Shown: positions 1 to 7,887 of the stretch, in pieces | Numbering within the stretch: position 1 is the stretch's first letter | Layout of the letters: each line of letters opens with the position of its first letter | Assembly (NCBI RefSeq): GCF_019203985.1 | Contig: NZ_JAGSPD010000007.1 | Coordinates: 164,982-228,981 of the forward strand | Reading direction: 5' to 3' | Origin: Winogradskyella luteola | Lineage (GTDB): Bacteria; Bacteroidota; Bacteroidia; Flavobacteriales; Flavobacteriaceae | Length of the DNA stretch: 64,000 nucleotides | Program-made: the position numbers and the translations under genes | Notes under the pieces: model-generated | Told to the model about the DNA's origin: nothing | The model's database searches: none | Seen by the model: the letters and a program-made list of their open reading frames with translations, nothing else

Positions 1-308
1 ATTTTGAAATTTCCACGCTTTGCTTTAAAATGAACTTGGTGCTTATCATTTGGTTCCAAAATTTCATTTTCCTTATGAAGAAATACATATAGAATCGTAT
101 TGATAAGCACTAGTGGACAACCAACATAAAGCAAATGTGCAGACCAATGCATTAAATACGGACTCAATTTAAAAAGCAATCCTAAACAAATAACAATCAA
201 AATCAGGTTTACAAAAAAGGCGTATCTCGTCATTTTGAAAAGACTTGAAAACACCAAGCTCATTCCAAACAGTAACCCAATCATAAATGTAACTCCTTGT
301 ATTTCCAT
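1..308 (-). CDS. VirD4/TraG-type conjugative coupling protein, N-terminal part (cut by window edge)
   Basis: An open frame starts at the ATG at 308 and runs off the left edge without a stop (about 102 codons seen). It starts one base after the stop of the relaxase gene, so the two are probably co-transcribed. The visible part has three hydrophobic segments (about residues 7-25, 29-48 and 58-76), then a charged stretch ending in a KRGNFK motif. This layout is typical of Bacteroidota TraG/VirD4-like coupling proteins, whose N-terminal membrane helices precede a cytoplasmic ATPase that brings the relaxase-DNA complex to the transfer channel. The Walker motifs would lie outside the window, so the family call is inferred from layout and from the relaxase/BfmA neighbourhood. 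Confidence 0.6.
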   Translation of the reverse strand, partial: MEIQGVTFMIGLLFGMSLVFSSLFKMTRYAFFVNLILIVICLGLLFKLSPYLMHWSAHLLYVGCPLVLINTILYVFLHKENEILEPNDKHQVHFKAKRGNFK

Positions 309-309
309 G

Positions 310-1338
310 TTATATACCTATTGAACCCGATTTAATTGCCACGTCCACACCTCGTTTTAAATACTTTATGGTTTTAAGTGCCAATTGTACTTGACTGGTT
401 GGAATACTCGCAATGGGAACTCCAGATTTTGCGAGCATTTTAAAAGCAACTGCTTTTTCATTTGCTGGTAGTCCTAACAATGTTGTGAAGTACAGGTTTG
501 GGTTTCTAATAAAATCTTTCTTTGATTTATATGATTCTGCATAGTTACGTTTGTAACCAAATGTTTTGTCAAAGGTGCTTTCGGCTTTTGTAAAAAATGC
601 ATCTCTATCAAAACCACGTTTTACAATTTTACCATGCATCTCAACTTCCGAACCTTTGTATTTAGATCCTGGTGATAGACTCACAGAATTTGAGGCATCT
701 TTTCGACTCACGATAATATGAATATGACTTTGATTACCTGCTTTTTTCATGCCTTGAACAATTCGTTTTCCATTTTGTTGATGTGGTGCTTCGGCTTCGA
801 GTTTGCTAATTTGGGATTTCATTTTCTTTATATTCCCATCTAATTGACCTTGTTCAATTTTCCGAATGTCAGTTTTTAGCTGAAGTATTTTAGTGGCAAA
901 AGGTTGGTTTTCTTTAACCTGTTTATCTGTGCCTTTGAATGTTCTTTGATGCTCAATTTTTGCAAAATATTTTATGTCGTCAACAGTTATTGGTTTACCA
1001 TTAATTTCTCGATTAAAAGACGTTGCATAATCGTTCATTATGGCTCTTGTATATCTTTTTAAATCTTCAGAATTATTCTGTAATTTTCTCAATTCATATT
1101 TACTTGGACTAACTGTAATGGAATAAAATTTTGGTTCTTTCTTTTTGAGTTTTGCAGTATTGCCATCGATTTCTTTTACCACATCTTTGGCTTCAATTTC
1201 ATCGCCATATTGATTGAAAAAATGTTCCACGTCTTCTTGCTCCAAACCTTGATTTTCTTTCTCCAGATACTCAGCAAAATCCGCAGAACTTTGTGAATAA
1301 TCTCCTCCTAATTTTTGAGCTGTGATTGTGATATACAT
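310..1338 (-). CDS. DUF5712-type relaxase / mobilization protein
   Basis: Mobilization protein of the DUF5712 type found in Bacteroidota conjugative elements. It is expected to nick at oriT and stay bound to the transferred strand. The core has a HIHIIVSR motif (two histidines one residue apart, about residues 205-207), the usual metal-binding His pair of relaxases, and an upstream E-H pair near 129-130. The frame can be extended to an ATG at 1365, but that start overlaps the upstream gene by 23 bp. The ATG at 1338, giving MYITIT, follows the upstream stop by 4 bp and fits the family start better. Its stop is one base before the coupling-protein ATG. Nuclease activity is inferred from the family and motif. 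Confidence 0.82.
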   Translation of the reverse strand: MYITITAQKLGGDYSQSSADFAEYLEKENQGLEQEDVEHFFNQYGDEIEAKDVVKEIDGNTAKLKKKEPKFYSITVSPSKYELRKLQNNSEDLKRYTRAIMNDYATSFNREINGKPITVDDIKYFAKIEHQRTFKGTDKQVKENQPFATKILQLKTDIRKIEQGQLDGNIKKMKSQISKLEAEAPHQQNGKRIVQGMKKAGNQSHIHIIVSRKDASNSVSLSPGSKYKGSEVEMHGKIVKRGFDRDAFFTKAESTFDKTFGYKRNYAESYKSKKDFIRNPNLYFTTLLGLPANEKAVAFKMLAKSGVPIASIPTSQVQLALKTIKYLKRGVDVAIKSGSIGI

Positions 1339-1342
1339 AATA

Positions 1343-1735
1343 TTATAATTGATTACTTGAATCATTTTTTTCTACAATTAACACTTCCTTCTCTTCGACC
1401 TCTTTTTCTAAAATCAACTTTTCTTGCTTTGGTTCAAACTCCATAAATAAAGATTGCAACATTGCAGTTGTGGGTTTATCATGGTTCTTTTCTATGTCCT
1501 TTATAATGGCAATTACAGCATTGATTCGCTTCTTAATTTTACTCTCCAATGTTTGCATATTTGGTCCTAAAGTTTCATTTGGTGAAATGCCATTGTCCTC
1601 AAAAAAGTCCAGCATCAGAAGCAAAGTCATCGATTGTGATTTAGATAATTTTTTACAAAACACTCGAAAACGCTCTGCTACTGAAGTTTTGATCCCGAGC
1701 TTCTCAAATCGCTCTTTTTCATATCCTTTATCCAT
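1343..1735 (-). CDS. BfmA/BtgA family mobilization accessory protein
   Basis: Small basic protein matching the BfmA/BtgA family, which helps relaxases act at oriT in Bacteroides mobilizable elements. Features seen are the MDKGYEKERFEKLGIK start, a predicted helical DNA-binding N-terminal half, a long charged helix and an acidic tail. The frame is open up to an ATG at 1795, which would add 20 residues. I prefer the ATG at 1735 because the extra residues carry a repeated FSEK peptide that is only the translation of two copies of a TTTTTTC/GAAAAAA dyad, more likely regulatory DNA. It lies directly upstream of the relaxase gene. Confidence 0.78.
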   Translation of the reverse strand: MDKGYEKERFEKLGIKTSVAERFRVFCKKLSKSQSMTLLLMLDFFEDNGISPNETLGPNMQTLESKIKKRINAVIAIIKDIEKNHDKPTTAMLQSLFMEFEPKQEKLILEKEVEEKEVLIVEKNDSSNQL

Positions 1736-1791
1736 TTTTTCTGAAAAAATTTGTTGTTTTGATTGGGCTGCGAGGATTTTTTCTGAAAAAA
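1735..1791 (-). promoter_or_regulatory. Tandem dyads at the BfmA start, possible operator
   Basis: The 15-mer TTTTTTCTGAAAAAA occurs twice, at 1735-1749 and 1777-1791, 42 bp apart (about four helical turns). Each copy is a palindrome around a central T. They lie at or just before the preferred BfmA start. A role as binding site for BfmA or another regulator is inference. Confidence 0.35.
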
Positions 1792-1841
1792 CCATGTTAC
1801 ATATTCAAATATCAAAACAATCAATCGCCGAAAGGTGTTGA

Positions 1842-1964
1842 TTTTACTAGGGTTTTGAAAAAAACTGAAAATCGAAACATCGCGCTAGCGTGTTACCCTC
1901 TTGCTATTCCTTTTCGTCCAGCTCGCTGGACAAAAAAATACCATTACATCCAAAAATGTAATGG
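1842..1964. other. Candidate oriT region
   Basis: Non-coding stretch directly upstream of the mobilization genes, where oriT usually lies in BfmA-type elements. It contains the palindrome CGCTAGCG (1883-1890), a perfect 7-bp inverted repeat GTCCAGC/GCTGGAC with a 2-base loop (1916-1931) and a perfect 9-bp inverted repeat CCATTACAT/ATGTAATGG (1941-1964). The last one is followed on the minus strand by a T-run, so it may instead be a terminator. No nic site is recognised. The call rests on position and dyads only. Confidence 0.4.
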
Positions 1965-2060
1965 CTTTTTCTGTAATACAAATTGAAATTAGATTTTTTA
2001 AGAGTGTTATTATTGAAGTTTAAAAGTATCTTTAACAAACCGCTCTTTTTGTTGCAGAAT

Positions 2061-2094
2061 ATAAAAAAAGACCTCTGAAATTTTCAAAGGTCTT
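2061..2094 (-). terminator. Rho-independent terminator after the 65-aa gene
   Basis: On the minus strand, an AAGACCT/AGGTCTT stem with an AT-rich loop is followed by a run of seven T, 18 bases after the stop at 2112. It would end the SSB/RadC/small-protein transcription before the oriT region. Confidence 0.7.
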
Positions 2095-2111
2095 ACAATT
2101 TTTAAGAGCGT

Positions 2112-2309
2112 TTATATATTAAACACGTATGTGTAACTATATAAATTTCTTATTGCTTCTTCGTCTAGCATCTTGTCCAAATTTTGATTATTAGCAGATG
2201 CATATTCGATAATGTCCTTTCCATATTTATGCTTAACATCTTCTTTAGAATTGTTAAGCAAACGCTCTTGCGCTTCTTCACTCAAATCGGTAAAATTTAT
2301 ATAAATCAT
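2112..2309 (-). CDS. Small hypothetical protein of the mobile element
   Basis: 65-residue acidic protein starting MIYINFTDLSEEAQERL, predicted mostly helical, with no motif I recognise. The gene begins 11 bp after the RadC-like gene on the same strand and ends just before a clear terminator, so it is probably the last gene of that unit. Its place among transfer and maintenance genes suggests an accessory role in the element, but no function can be given. Confidence 0.65.
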   Translation of the reverse strand: MIYINFTDLSEEAQERLLNNSKEDVKHKYGKDIIEYASANNQNLDKMLDEEAIRNLYSYTYVFNI

Positions 2310-2320
2310 AGCTTTTCGTT

Positions 2321-2770
2321 TTATAAAATTCCGTTATCTGAAAAACTATAATAATCTCCATCAGGTGCAAAAATCAAATGGTCGAGAAGCTTAATATCAA
2401 ATAATTTTGCAGCATTCTTAATCTTCTTAGTAAGGCTTTTATCAGCTTCACTAGGCATCAATTTTCCACTTGGATGATTGTGCGTTAAAATGATTGCTAC
2501 CGATAGCGATTTTAAAATGACCGCAAATAAAATTCTTAAATCTACCAACGTTCCGACAATTCCACCCTGTGAAATTTGATATACGCCTTTTACCTTATTG
2601 CTATTATTTAGAAGTACAATTTTAAATACTTCGTGTAGTGCAATAGTATCTTTATCCCAATCCTCAAACAACAATTCGGCTGCATCTTGAGAACTGTTTA
2701 TTTTTTGCCACATAGATGATTTTAAACCGCCTTTGTAGCTAATTTTTATTTCATTAACTTTGTTCTTCAT
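2321..2770 (-). CDS. RadC-like JAB domain protein
   Basis: 149-residue protein with the JAB/MPN metalloprotease-like domain of the RadC family: Glu47, the HNHPSG motif (His97, His99) and Asp110 (PSxxD) are all present, so the zinc site looks intact. Chromosomal RadC proteins also carry an N-terminal helix-hairpin-helix region. This short form lacks it, as is usual for copies on integrative elements, plasmids and phages. The biochemical role of these proteins is unsettled. It follows the SSB gene across a terminator hairpin and precedes the 65-aa gene by 11 bp. Confidence 0.88.
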   Translation of the reverse strand: MKNKVNEIKISYKGGLKSSMWQKINSSQDAAELLFEDWDKDTIALHEVFKIVLLNNSNKVKGVYQISQGGIVGTLVDLRILFAVILKSLSVAIILTHNHPSGKLMPSEADKSLTKKIKNAAKLFDIKLLDHLIFAPDGDYYSFSDNGIL

Positions 2771-2800
2771 TGTTTCTATTATTAGTTATAGTGAGAATGA

Positions 2801-2838
2801 AAAAGAGGGCGCATCTTTCCACAGGAACGCCCTCTTTT
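2801..2838 (-). terminator. Terminator after the SSB gene
   Basis: Strong inverted repeat AAAGAGGGCG/CGCCCTCTTT around a 16-base loop, followed by T residues on the minus strand. It lies 9 bases after the SSB stop and before the RadC-like gene, so the latter may have its own promoter or be read through. Confidence 0.75.
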
Positions 2839-2846
2839 AATTTCAA

Positions 2847-3203
2847 TTATTCAGTAGCGTTATCCTCGCCTTTAATTCCCAAAAGCAGAATTTCATCAAT
2901 TACCACTTCGGTAACATATCTTTTTTCTCCATCTTTGGTTTCATAAGAGCGTGAGGTCAATTTTCCCTCTAATGCTACTTCTTTTCCTTTGCCTACATAT
3001 TTCTCAACGATTTCGGCAATCTTTCCCCATGCTACAATATTGTGCCATTGGGTGTTTGTCACTTTTTCTCCCTTAGAATCTTTATAAGATTCATTGGTTG
3101 CGATTGAAAATTTTGCAACTTTCTTTCCGCTTTCAAGGTTTGTGATTTCTGGCTCGTTTCCGACGTTGCCAATTAACTGTACTTTGTTTCTTAGAGTACT
3201 CAT
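2847..3203 (-). CDS. ssb: Single-stranded DNA-binding protein of the element
   Basis: 118-residue SSB with one OB fold: the start MSTLRNKVQLIGNVGNEPE, then QWHNIVAWGKIAEIVEKYVGKGK and the SRSYETKDGEKRYVTEV segment are family hallmarks. It would coat single-stranded DNA during conjugative transfer or repair. It is shorter than a chromosomal SSB and ends in GEDNATE, without the usual acidic DDDIPF-type tip that recruits partner proteins, as in many plasmid or ICE SSBs. It ends at a strong terminator. Confidence 0.93.
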   Translation of the reverse strand: MSTLRNKVQLIGNVGNEPEITNLESGKKVAKFSIATNESYKDSKGEKVTNTQWHNIVAWGKIAEIVEKYVGKGKEVALEGKLTSRSYETKDGEKRYVTEVVIDEILLLGIKGEDNATE

Positions 3204-3245
3204 AATTAAAAAATTTAAAGATTAATATTGACCTATCTGAACTAT

Positions 3246-3380
3246 TCAGAAAGGCTTTGTTATTGATTTACTTATTATATCCAGAGCGTTTTCCTTTTTT
3301 TGTTTTTTTAACTTTTGTTCCGCTTCCTTTTTATTGATTTTGTAAGATTTCATAAGATTCATTTTAGATTTACTTCCCAT
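3246..3380 (-). CDS. Possible small lysine-rich protein
   Basis: A 44-codon frame starting MGSKSKMNLMKSYKINKK and ending in TKPF. It is very basic, with about a third lysine, and resembles a nucleic-acid-binding or nucleoid-like peptide only in composition. It sits about 40 bp upstream of ssb on the same strand. The base composition could produce such a frame by chance, so confidence is low. Confidence 0.3.
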   Translation of the reverse strand: MGSKSKMNLMKSYKINKKEAEQKLKKQKKENALDIISKSITKPF

Positions 3381-3880
3381 AGAGCCGACGCTGTTACCTT
3401 CTTTTTGTTGCTTAGTGCTTTCGATATTCAGCTTTGTTTAGACATATAAAAAGTGCGAGGCACGAGCCTGGTTATGCTGTCGTTCAAAGCTGAATGTTGT
3501 TATTTTGCTGTCAAAAAAAGGTATGATGGTGTTGGATTACGGAAGTGATTCTAAAGTCTTTGTGAAATACAAAATCATAGGAAGTGGAACAAAATGCAGA
3601 TACATTTTCCTTGTCTGGCGGACTTGATTCGCACTTTTTACTAGGGAATGAAGTGTTCCTTTCCAGAGCAACGGAAAGGGTTAACGGAATGAAAAGTAAA
3701 AAGTGTGGATTAGGTTCAAGACTTTGATAATGAAGCTCTTTTTCTGGAATGAAGTTTTTACGGAATGGAAGGAAATGTGCTGAATGGAATATAAAAACTG
3801 ATTTTTACTGGTTATTTCAAACAACTAGTTCATATAATTAGTTGCATGGGTTAGCAGCTGGTTTTATTATTTCCACTTTA
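3381..3880. other. 500-bp non-coding region with nested inverted repeats
   Basis: No convincing gene is seen here. ATTCAGCTTTG (3426-3436) is repeated inverted at 3485-3495, enclosing a smaller AGGC/GCCT hairpin (3458-3469). AAAAAGTGCGA (3448-3458) has its perfect reverse complement at 3629-3639. TTTTACTAGGG at 3636-3646 also occurs next to the candidate oriT at 1842-1852. Several GGAATGAA-type words repeat between 3640 and 3790. The density of repeats suggests a replication, transfer or structured-RNA site. Confidence 0.4.
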
Positions 3881-4765
3881 TTAGTCTATTCCAAGTCTTT
3901 TATGCATTTCTTGCCATTCTTTACCAAATTCAATTTTTTCCATTGCAGCTTTTCTTTTTTCTTCAGGCAAACATTGTATACAAGTTGGATATTGGATGCC
4001 TTTATAGTGTTTTTTACATTTGGGGCATAATTCCATTTTGTGTAAGTCAAAGCTAGATGCACATTTTTTGCAAGCCGTTATTGTATCTTCAAAGGACAGA
4101 TACTTAATGTTGTCATTTAAATAAAGTAAAAATGCCTTTTTTTCAATCGTTACAGCATCTTTATTTTTTGCTAATTCTCTCTGCAACCAATACCGAATAT
4201 TTGATAGGTTGTGGTTGTTTCTCCATTTATCTTTTGAAATAAAACACCTATCTCGAACTTCGTATGCATCCTCATCTTGATAAAAAATAGAAATGAGTTC
4301 TATTTCTGTCCTATAAATCGCTTCTTCAAATTCTTGTTTACAATCCGCACAACGATACTTTGGGATTTTCCTTACTCTTTCTCTAGGATTTTTACACATA
4401 CAATTCGGACACAAAGGAATTGGTACATATTCATATTTTTTTAGAACATGAGCAGTAAATTCAGATTTGTCAATGTCTGGATTAGTGTCTATATAATCTT
4501 TCGCATATGTTCTTGTTATTTCTCTTTTAAATTCTGAATATTTTTTTGGGTGTGAAAAATGCTGTATGGTTAATGTTTCTTCACTACTACATATTTCACA
4601 TTTTTCTTTTATGAATTTTGACCTTCTATCTTTCCAGTCTTTTGTGTGCCAAGACCGTTGTCCTTCCTTGAAGCCACTCCAACACTTTTCTTTTGCAAGT
4701 TCAAGACCAATCTCGTTATTTGCAAGTTTATCCCTTAATTCTATAAGTTCATGATATATCAACAT
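3881..4765 (-). CDS. Zinc-ribbon-rich protein of unknown function
   Basis: 294-residue protein with thirteen cysteines, mostly in CxxC pairs: 56/59, 119/122 (plus 124), 139/142, 232/235, 247/250 and 262/265. The pairs suggest several zinc ribbons. The first pair is followed by an IQHF segment resembling the start of an HNH-type zinc fold, but a full HNH motif is not evident. A helical middle region (150-225) lacks cysteines. The gene stands alone on the minus strand with non-coding DNA on its 3' side, so it may be cargo. DNA or RNA binding is a guess from the ribbons. Confidence 0.65.
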   Translation of the reverse strand: MLIYHELIELRDKLANNEIGLELAKEKCWSGFKEGQRSWHTKDWKDRRSKFIKEKCEICSSEETLTIQHFSHPKKYSEFKREITRTYAKDYIDTNPDIDKSEFTAHVLKKYEYVPIPLCPNCMCKNPRERVRKIPKYRCADCKQEFEEAIYRTEIELISIFYQDEDAYEVRDRCFISKDKWRNNHNLSNIRYWLQRELAKNKDAVTIEKKAFLLYLNDNIKYLSFEDTITACKKCASSFDLHKMELCPKCKKHYKGIQYPTCIQCLPEEKRKAAMEKIEFGKEWQEMHKRLGID

Positions 4766-4850
4766 TTTGAACTGTTATATGAATTATAAATATAATGTTA
4801 TAACATAAAAAGAGCAGAGATAAAATGACTTTTATTGAAAATATTTATTA

Positions 4851-5396
4851 CTAAAACAACTTTTCTTGAATATCTAAAATACCATCGTCTTTTGACACTT
4901 TATTCTTTTTCAAAATTCCCTTAAGCGCTTTTCTTCGCTTATCATAAATCCATAATCTCAGATTTTTTAAGAGTCGTTTTTCATAATCTGATAGTTCTTT
5001 TGGTGCTATTTCAATCATAGCTTCCAATTGGTCTTTACTTTTGGTCTGCATTGCATATTGAAGTCCCAGCCATGTGTAAATGTTTACCCATTCTGTTTGC
5101 ATTGGTGCTTCATAAGTTCTTGGCATCATATAGGCTAAAGTCTCTGTTAATGATGCCATTTTATCTCCTGTCATTGAGCAAATTATTCTTGATAATTTTA
5201 TTCTACCAAGAATGTCTTTTGGAATGGTATCTTGCCATGCGGATTTAAAAACAATGATTGGACTCGCAAGGCAATCCATAAAATCGAAGACAAAATCACT
5301 CTTATCCTTTTTAGTTGGTTTCACTACTTTTTCCTTTGCTGATATCGGCTTACATTCAAAACCGAAATCGAACTGAACTACTTTTAAATTTTCCAT
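4851..5396 (-). CDS. Conserved-looking hypothetical protein (element maintenance block)
   Basis: About 181 residues from the ATG at 5396 (MENLKVVQFDFGFEC); a GTG at 5420 in frame would add eight residues. A lysine-rich linker near residues 20-35 is followed by a mostly helical domain with aromatic motifs (WVNIYTWLGLQYAMQ) and a basic C-terminal part ending DIQEKLF. No catalytic motif is recognised. It lies 16 bp after a 53-aa gene, and the pair is preceded by the repeated leader also found before the ParB-like and DUF932 genes. Confidence 0.65.
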   Translation of the reverse strand: MENLKVVQFDFGFECKPISAKEKVVKPTKKDKSDFVFDFMDCLASPIIVFKSAWQDTIPKDILGRIKLSRIICSMTGDKMASLTETLAYMMPRTYEAPMQTEWVNIYTWLGLQYAMQTKSKDQLEAMIEIAPKELSDYEKRLLKNLRLWIYDKRRKALKGILKKNKVSKDDGILDIQEKLF

Positions 5397-5412
5397 GATG
5401 TGAGACTTTAAA

Positions 5413-5574
5413 TTAAACACTATCTAATAATACTTGATAATTCACAGGATGCTTATCTCTGTAGTAAGCTAAATGACTTTCTCCACTATCGACATCGTAA
5501 TTTTCACTACTTAATCGGTAATGTTCTTCTACTTCTTGTAATGACATGTTGAATTTTTCAGTTACTTGTTTCAT
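5413..5574 (-). CDS. Small acidic hypothetical protein
   Basis: 53-residue frame starting MKQVTEKFNMSLQEVEEHYR and ending VLLDSV, followed after 16 bp by the 181-residue gene. It is acidic and predicted helical. Support for its reality comes from its place: it is the first frame after leader copy 1, at the same distance (about 20 bp) as the ParB-like and DUF932 starts from their leaders. No function can be assigned. Confidence 0.55.
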   Translation of the reverse strand: MKQVTEKFNMSLQEVEEHYRLSSENYDVDSGESHLAYYRDKHPVNYQVLLDSV

Positions 5575-5590
5575 GATTCTAGGTTTTTTT

Positions 5591-5741
5591 GATTAAACAA
5601 TATTTGAGCAGTCCCTAAACGGAAGTTAAAATCACAGCTCAAAAGGAAACGGAATAAATAAGCGTTGGACGATGCGTAGGCTTTATGCCGTAGTCTTTTG
5701 ATGGGTGTATTTTACGAGTTTACCTTTGCGCTGATATTGAT
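5591..5741 (-). repeat. Shared leader repeat, copy 1
   Basis: First of three copies of a 130-150 bp intergenic leader, each just upstream of a minus-strand unit. Conserved words on the plus strand are GATTAAACAATATTT, GCTCAAAAGGAAACGGAATAAAT, GGCTTTATGCCGTAGTC and TTTACGAGTTTA. Over 132 bp it aligns without gaps to copy 3, with about 15 differences by eye. It precedes the 53-aa/181-aa pair and may act as a promoter, operator or RNA leader. Confidence 0.8.
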
Positions 5742-5830
5742 TGAATAGGTTCTACTTACCTTTTTTTAAAGGACTATATAAAAAAATAAGAGCCAGCACG
5801 AATGCTGACCCTTACTTCCAACAACAAAAG

Positions 5831-7627
5831 CTAATCGTTTAATTCCTGAATTTTCTTTTCAAGATTTCCTATCCGCTCTTTCAAACGTGTTTCACGCTTA
5901 TTTCTCTCTTCAGCATATTCCTTTTCAATATTGGCAATTTTGGTTTTATAATACCCTTGCATCGCATTGTAGAATGAAATGTTTGTCAAGTTATTAACGT
6001 GATTACTTTCGCCAAAATGTACTTGCTTGGTAAGGATATACCGAATCAACTTATAAAAGGTTTCCTTTTTGAAATTCTTTTTGAAGTTCTCGACAGTTTC
6101 CACATCAGTCTTTTTAGATGTGTTACCCAATAATTTTGAAAAGTGTTTTTGCCGACCTACATAATCCACATTGTTTTCATATAGGGTTAATGAGAAAGCT
6201 ACCATTTCATCTACCGAAAGTGATTTCTTCTTTTCGATATAATCGGTTTGACGAATCATCTGAACCATATCCTCAAATTGCTTATTGTGCTCGATATGCC
6301 TCTTTCGTGTTTCTCTTTCATTGATTTTAACAATTTGCTCTTCAGGCGAACACTCTGCCATTTTTCTATTGGCCAACGGTTCCGAGTATGTAGAATTTTC
6401 GATTTTTGAAACTTCTACTAGCTTCACAAAAATTACTTTATGTACATACGTTTTTGGATGAAACATAATACCGTTTACAAATCCATTTTCTTTTGCGGAA
6501 TTATACACTTCCAATTCTCCCTTGTAATTCTGATTTGCTTCTTCAAGTTCGGCTTTTAGCTCATCTTCAGAATAGTCGTAATGTTGATATTCCGTCTTAA
6601 TTGCTTCAATTGTAGGTTTAATTGGCTTTTCGATTATTTCAATATCATCCAGAAGGTAGACTTTCAATCCCTTTTTTTCCAGTTGCGATATAACGAGCTG
6701 GTTATTCTCGTCATCTGCCCAGTATTTGCGAATTTCAGGAATCAACAACACATTCTCGTTCTTCGATTTTTCAATCAAGTTCAAAAACGACTTGCTTTTC
6801 TTCGTTTCATAACAGGCTGATTTTGTACACACCATTTTACCATCGCCAAACAGATTACCTTGATTTGCTGCGTTGAACGGACATGTTGTACATGCTCCTA
6901 CTTTAGTAATCAACTTTTCATCGACTACATCGAAAGGTGCATTCTCTAAATCGTAGGTCTGGTTTTTAATCATCTGATTAATTTGATGGGCATTAAAATC
7001 CTGGTCCATTGTTTCCAACATCATTTGCTGTTCCTCTGGCTCGAAAAGTGCAACACCTACACCTAACGAAATCGTCATTTCGCCATTTCGAACAAACACT
7101 TTAAAACCTTCAATTAGACCTGCTAATTTTAAACGTTGTCTTACAAAGTTTTCTGTTCTACCCAAGCGTTTTGAAATCTCCGTTAGCGAATATTTTTCGC
7201 TTAGGAACGTAACCGCCTCAGCTTCTTCGGTAGGTTCAACATCCTGTCTTTGCAGGTTTTCGATAATTTGAATTTCCAGAACATCATTATTATCGAATGC
7301 TCTAACGATGCTCGGAATGGTTTTCTTTTTCGCCAATTTGCTTGCGCGATATCGACGTTCGCCCATGACGATGATGTAATCTTTTCCAGATTTTCGGACC
7401 GTAATAGGTTGTAGGACACCGTGTTCTTCGATGCTTTCAGCCAGTTGTTTTAGAGCTTCCTCGTTAAAGGTTTTTCTTGGTTGCATTGGGTCAGGAATAA
7501 TCCTTCCGATAGGTAGTTCTTGAACTTGAAGTCCAATGGCGCCTTGTGTCAATTTCTTCTTGACTTCATTTTTCATGGTGGCTGTTGTCTTTCCGTTTTT
7601 GCTTGTAGTACTTGCTTTTGTTGTCAT
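5831..7627 (-). CDS. ParB-like partition/regulatory protein with Cys4 region
   Basis: 598-residue protein. Residues 37-130 form a ParB/Spo0J N-terminal domain with the GERRYRA box at 89-95, the CTP-binding/hydrolysis motif of this family. Residues 130-200 contain the ParB helix-turn-helix (SLTEISKRLGRTENFVRQRL). Then come four cysteines (246, 249, 267, 272) spaced like a zinc knuckle, and a long charged C-terminal part ending in a coiled coil. Such long ParB-like proteins are common on Bacteroidota integrative elements. No ParA is visible nearby, so its role may be maintenance or gene control. It is preceded by leader copy 2. Confidence 0.85.
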   Translation of the reverse strand: MTTKASTTSKNGKTTATMKNEVKKKLTQGAIGLQVQELPIGRIIPDPMQPRKTFNEEALKQLAESIEEHGVLQPITVRKSGKDYIIVMGERRYRASKLAKKKTIPSIVRAFDNNDVLEIQIIENLQRQDVEPTEEAEAVTFLSEKYSLTEISKRLGRTENFVRQRLKLAGLIEGFKVFVRNGEMTISLGVGVALFEPEEQQMMLETMDQDFNAHQINQMIKNQTYDLENAPFDVVDEKLITKVGACTTCPFNAANQGNLFGDGKMVCTKSACYETKKSKSFLNLIEKSKNENVLLIPEIRKYWADDENNQLVISQLEKKGLKVYLLDDIEIIEKPIKPTIEAIKTEYQHYDYSEDELKAELEEANQNYKGELEVYNSAKENGFVNGIMFHPKTYVHKVIFVKLVEVSKIENSTYSEPLANRKMAECSPEEQIVKINERETRKRHIEHNKQFEDMVQMIRQTDYIEKKKSLSVDEMVAFSLTLYENNVDYVGRQKHFSKLLGNTSKKTDVETVENFKKNFKKETFYKLIRYILTKQVHFGESNHVNNLTNISFYNAMQGYYKTKIANIEKEYAEERNKRETRLKERIGNLEKKIQELND

Positions 7628-7642
7628 AATACTTAAATTTTA

Positions 7643-7795
7643 GATTAAACAATATTTTTGCAGAACCCAAACAGAAGACAAAATTTCTGCTCAAAAGGAA
7701 ACGGAATAAATGAGTTGTGGGCGAAGCGTTGGCTTTATGCCGTAGTCTTTTGATGATAATATTTTGCGAGTTTATCTTTGTACCAATATTGATAT
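7643..7795 (-). repeat. Shared leader repeat, copy 2
   Basis: Second copy of the leader, 15 bp upstream of the ParB-like gene. It is more diverged (for example ACAGAAGACAAAATTTCTG in place of the CGGAAGxTxAAATCACAG segment) but keeps the four conserved words and their order, plus the CTTTG...ATATTGAT end shared with copy 1. Confidence 0.8.
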
Positions 7796-7887
7796 AGATA
7801 TCTCTCCCCTTTTTTAACAGAAATAAAGTATGAATCTAAAAAATGCTCTAGTTTTAAGGTACTAGAGCAACCTTTAATTATTGGATA

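Noticed and set aside
1470..1986. Two plus-strand frames of 123 and 75 codons
   Set aside because: They lie opposite the BfmA gene and over the oriT-like repeats; composition is not protein-like.
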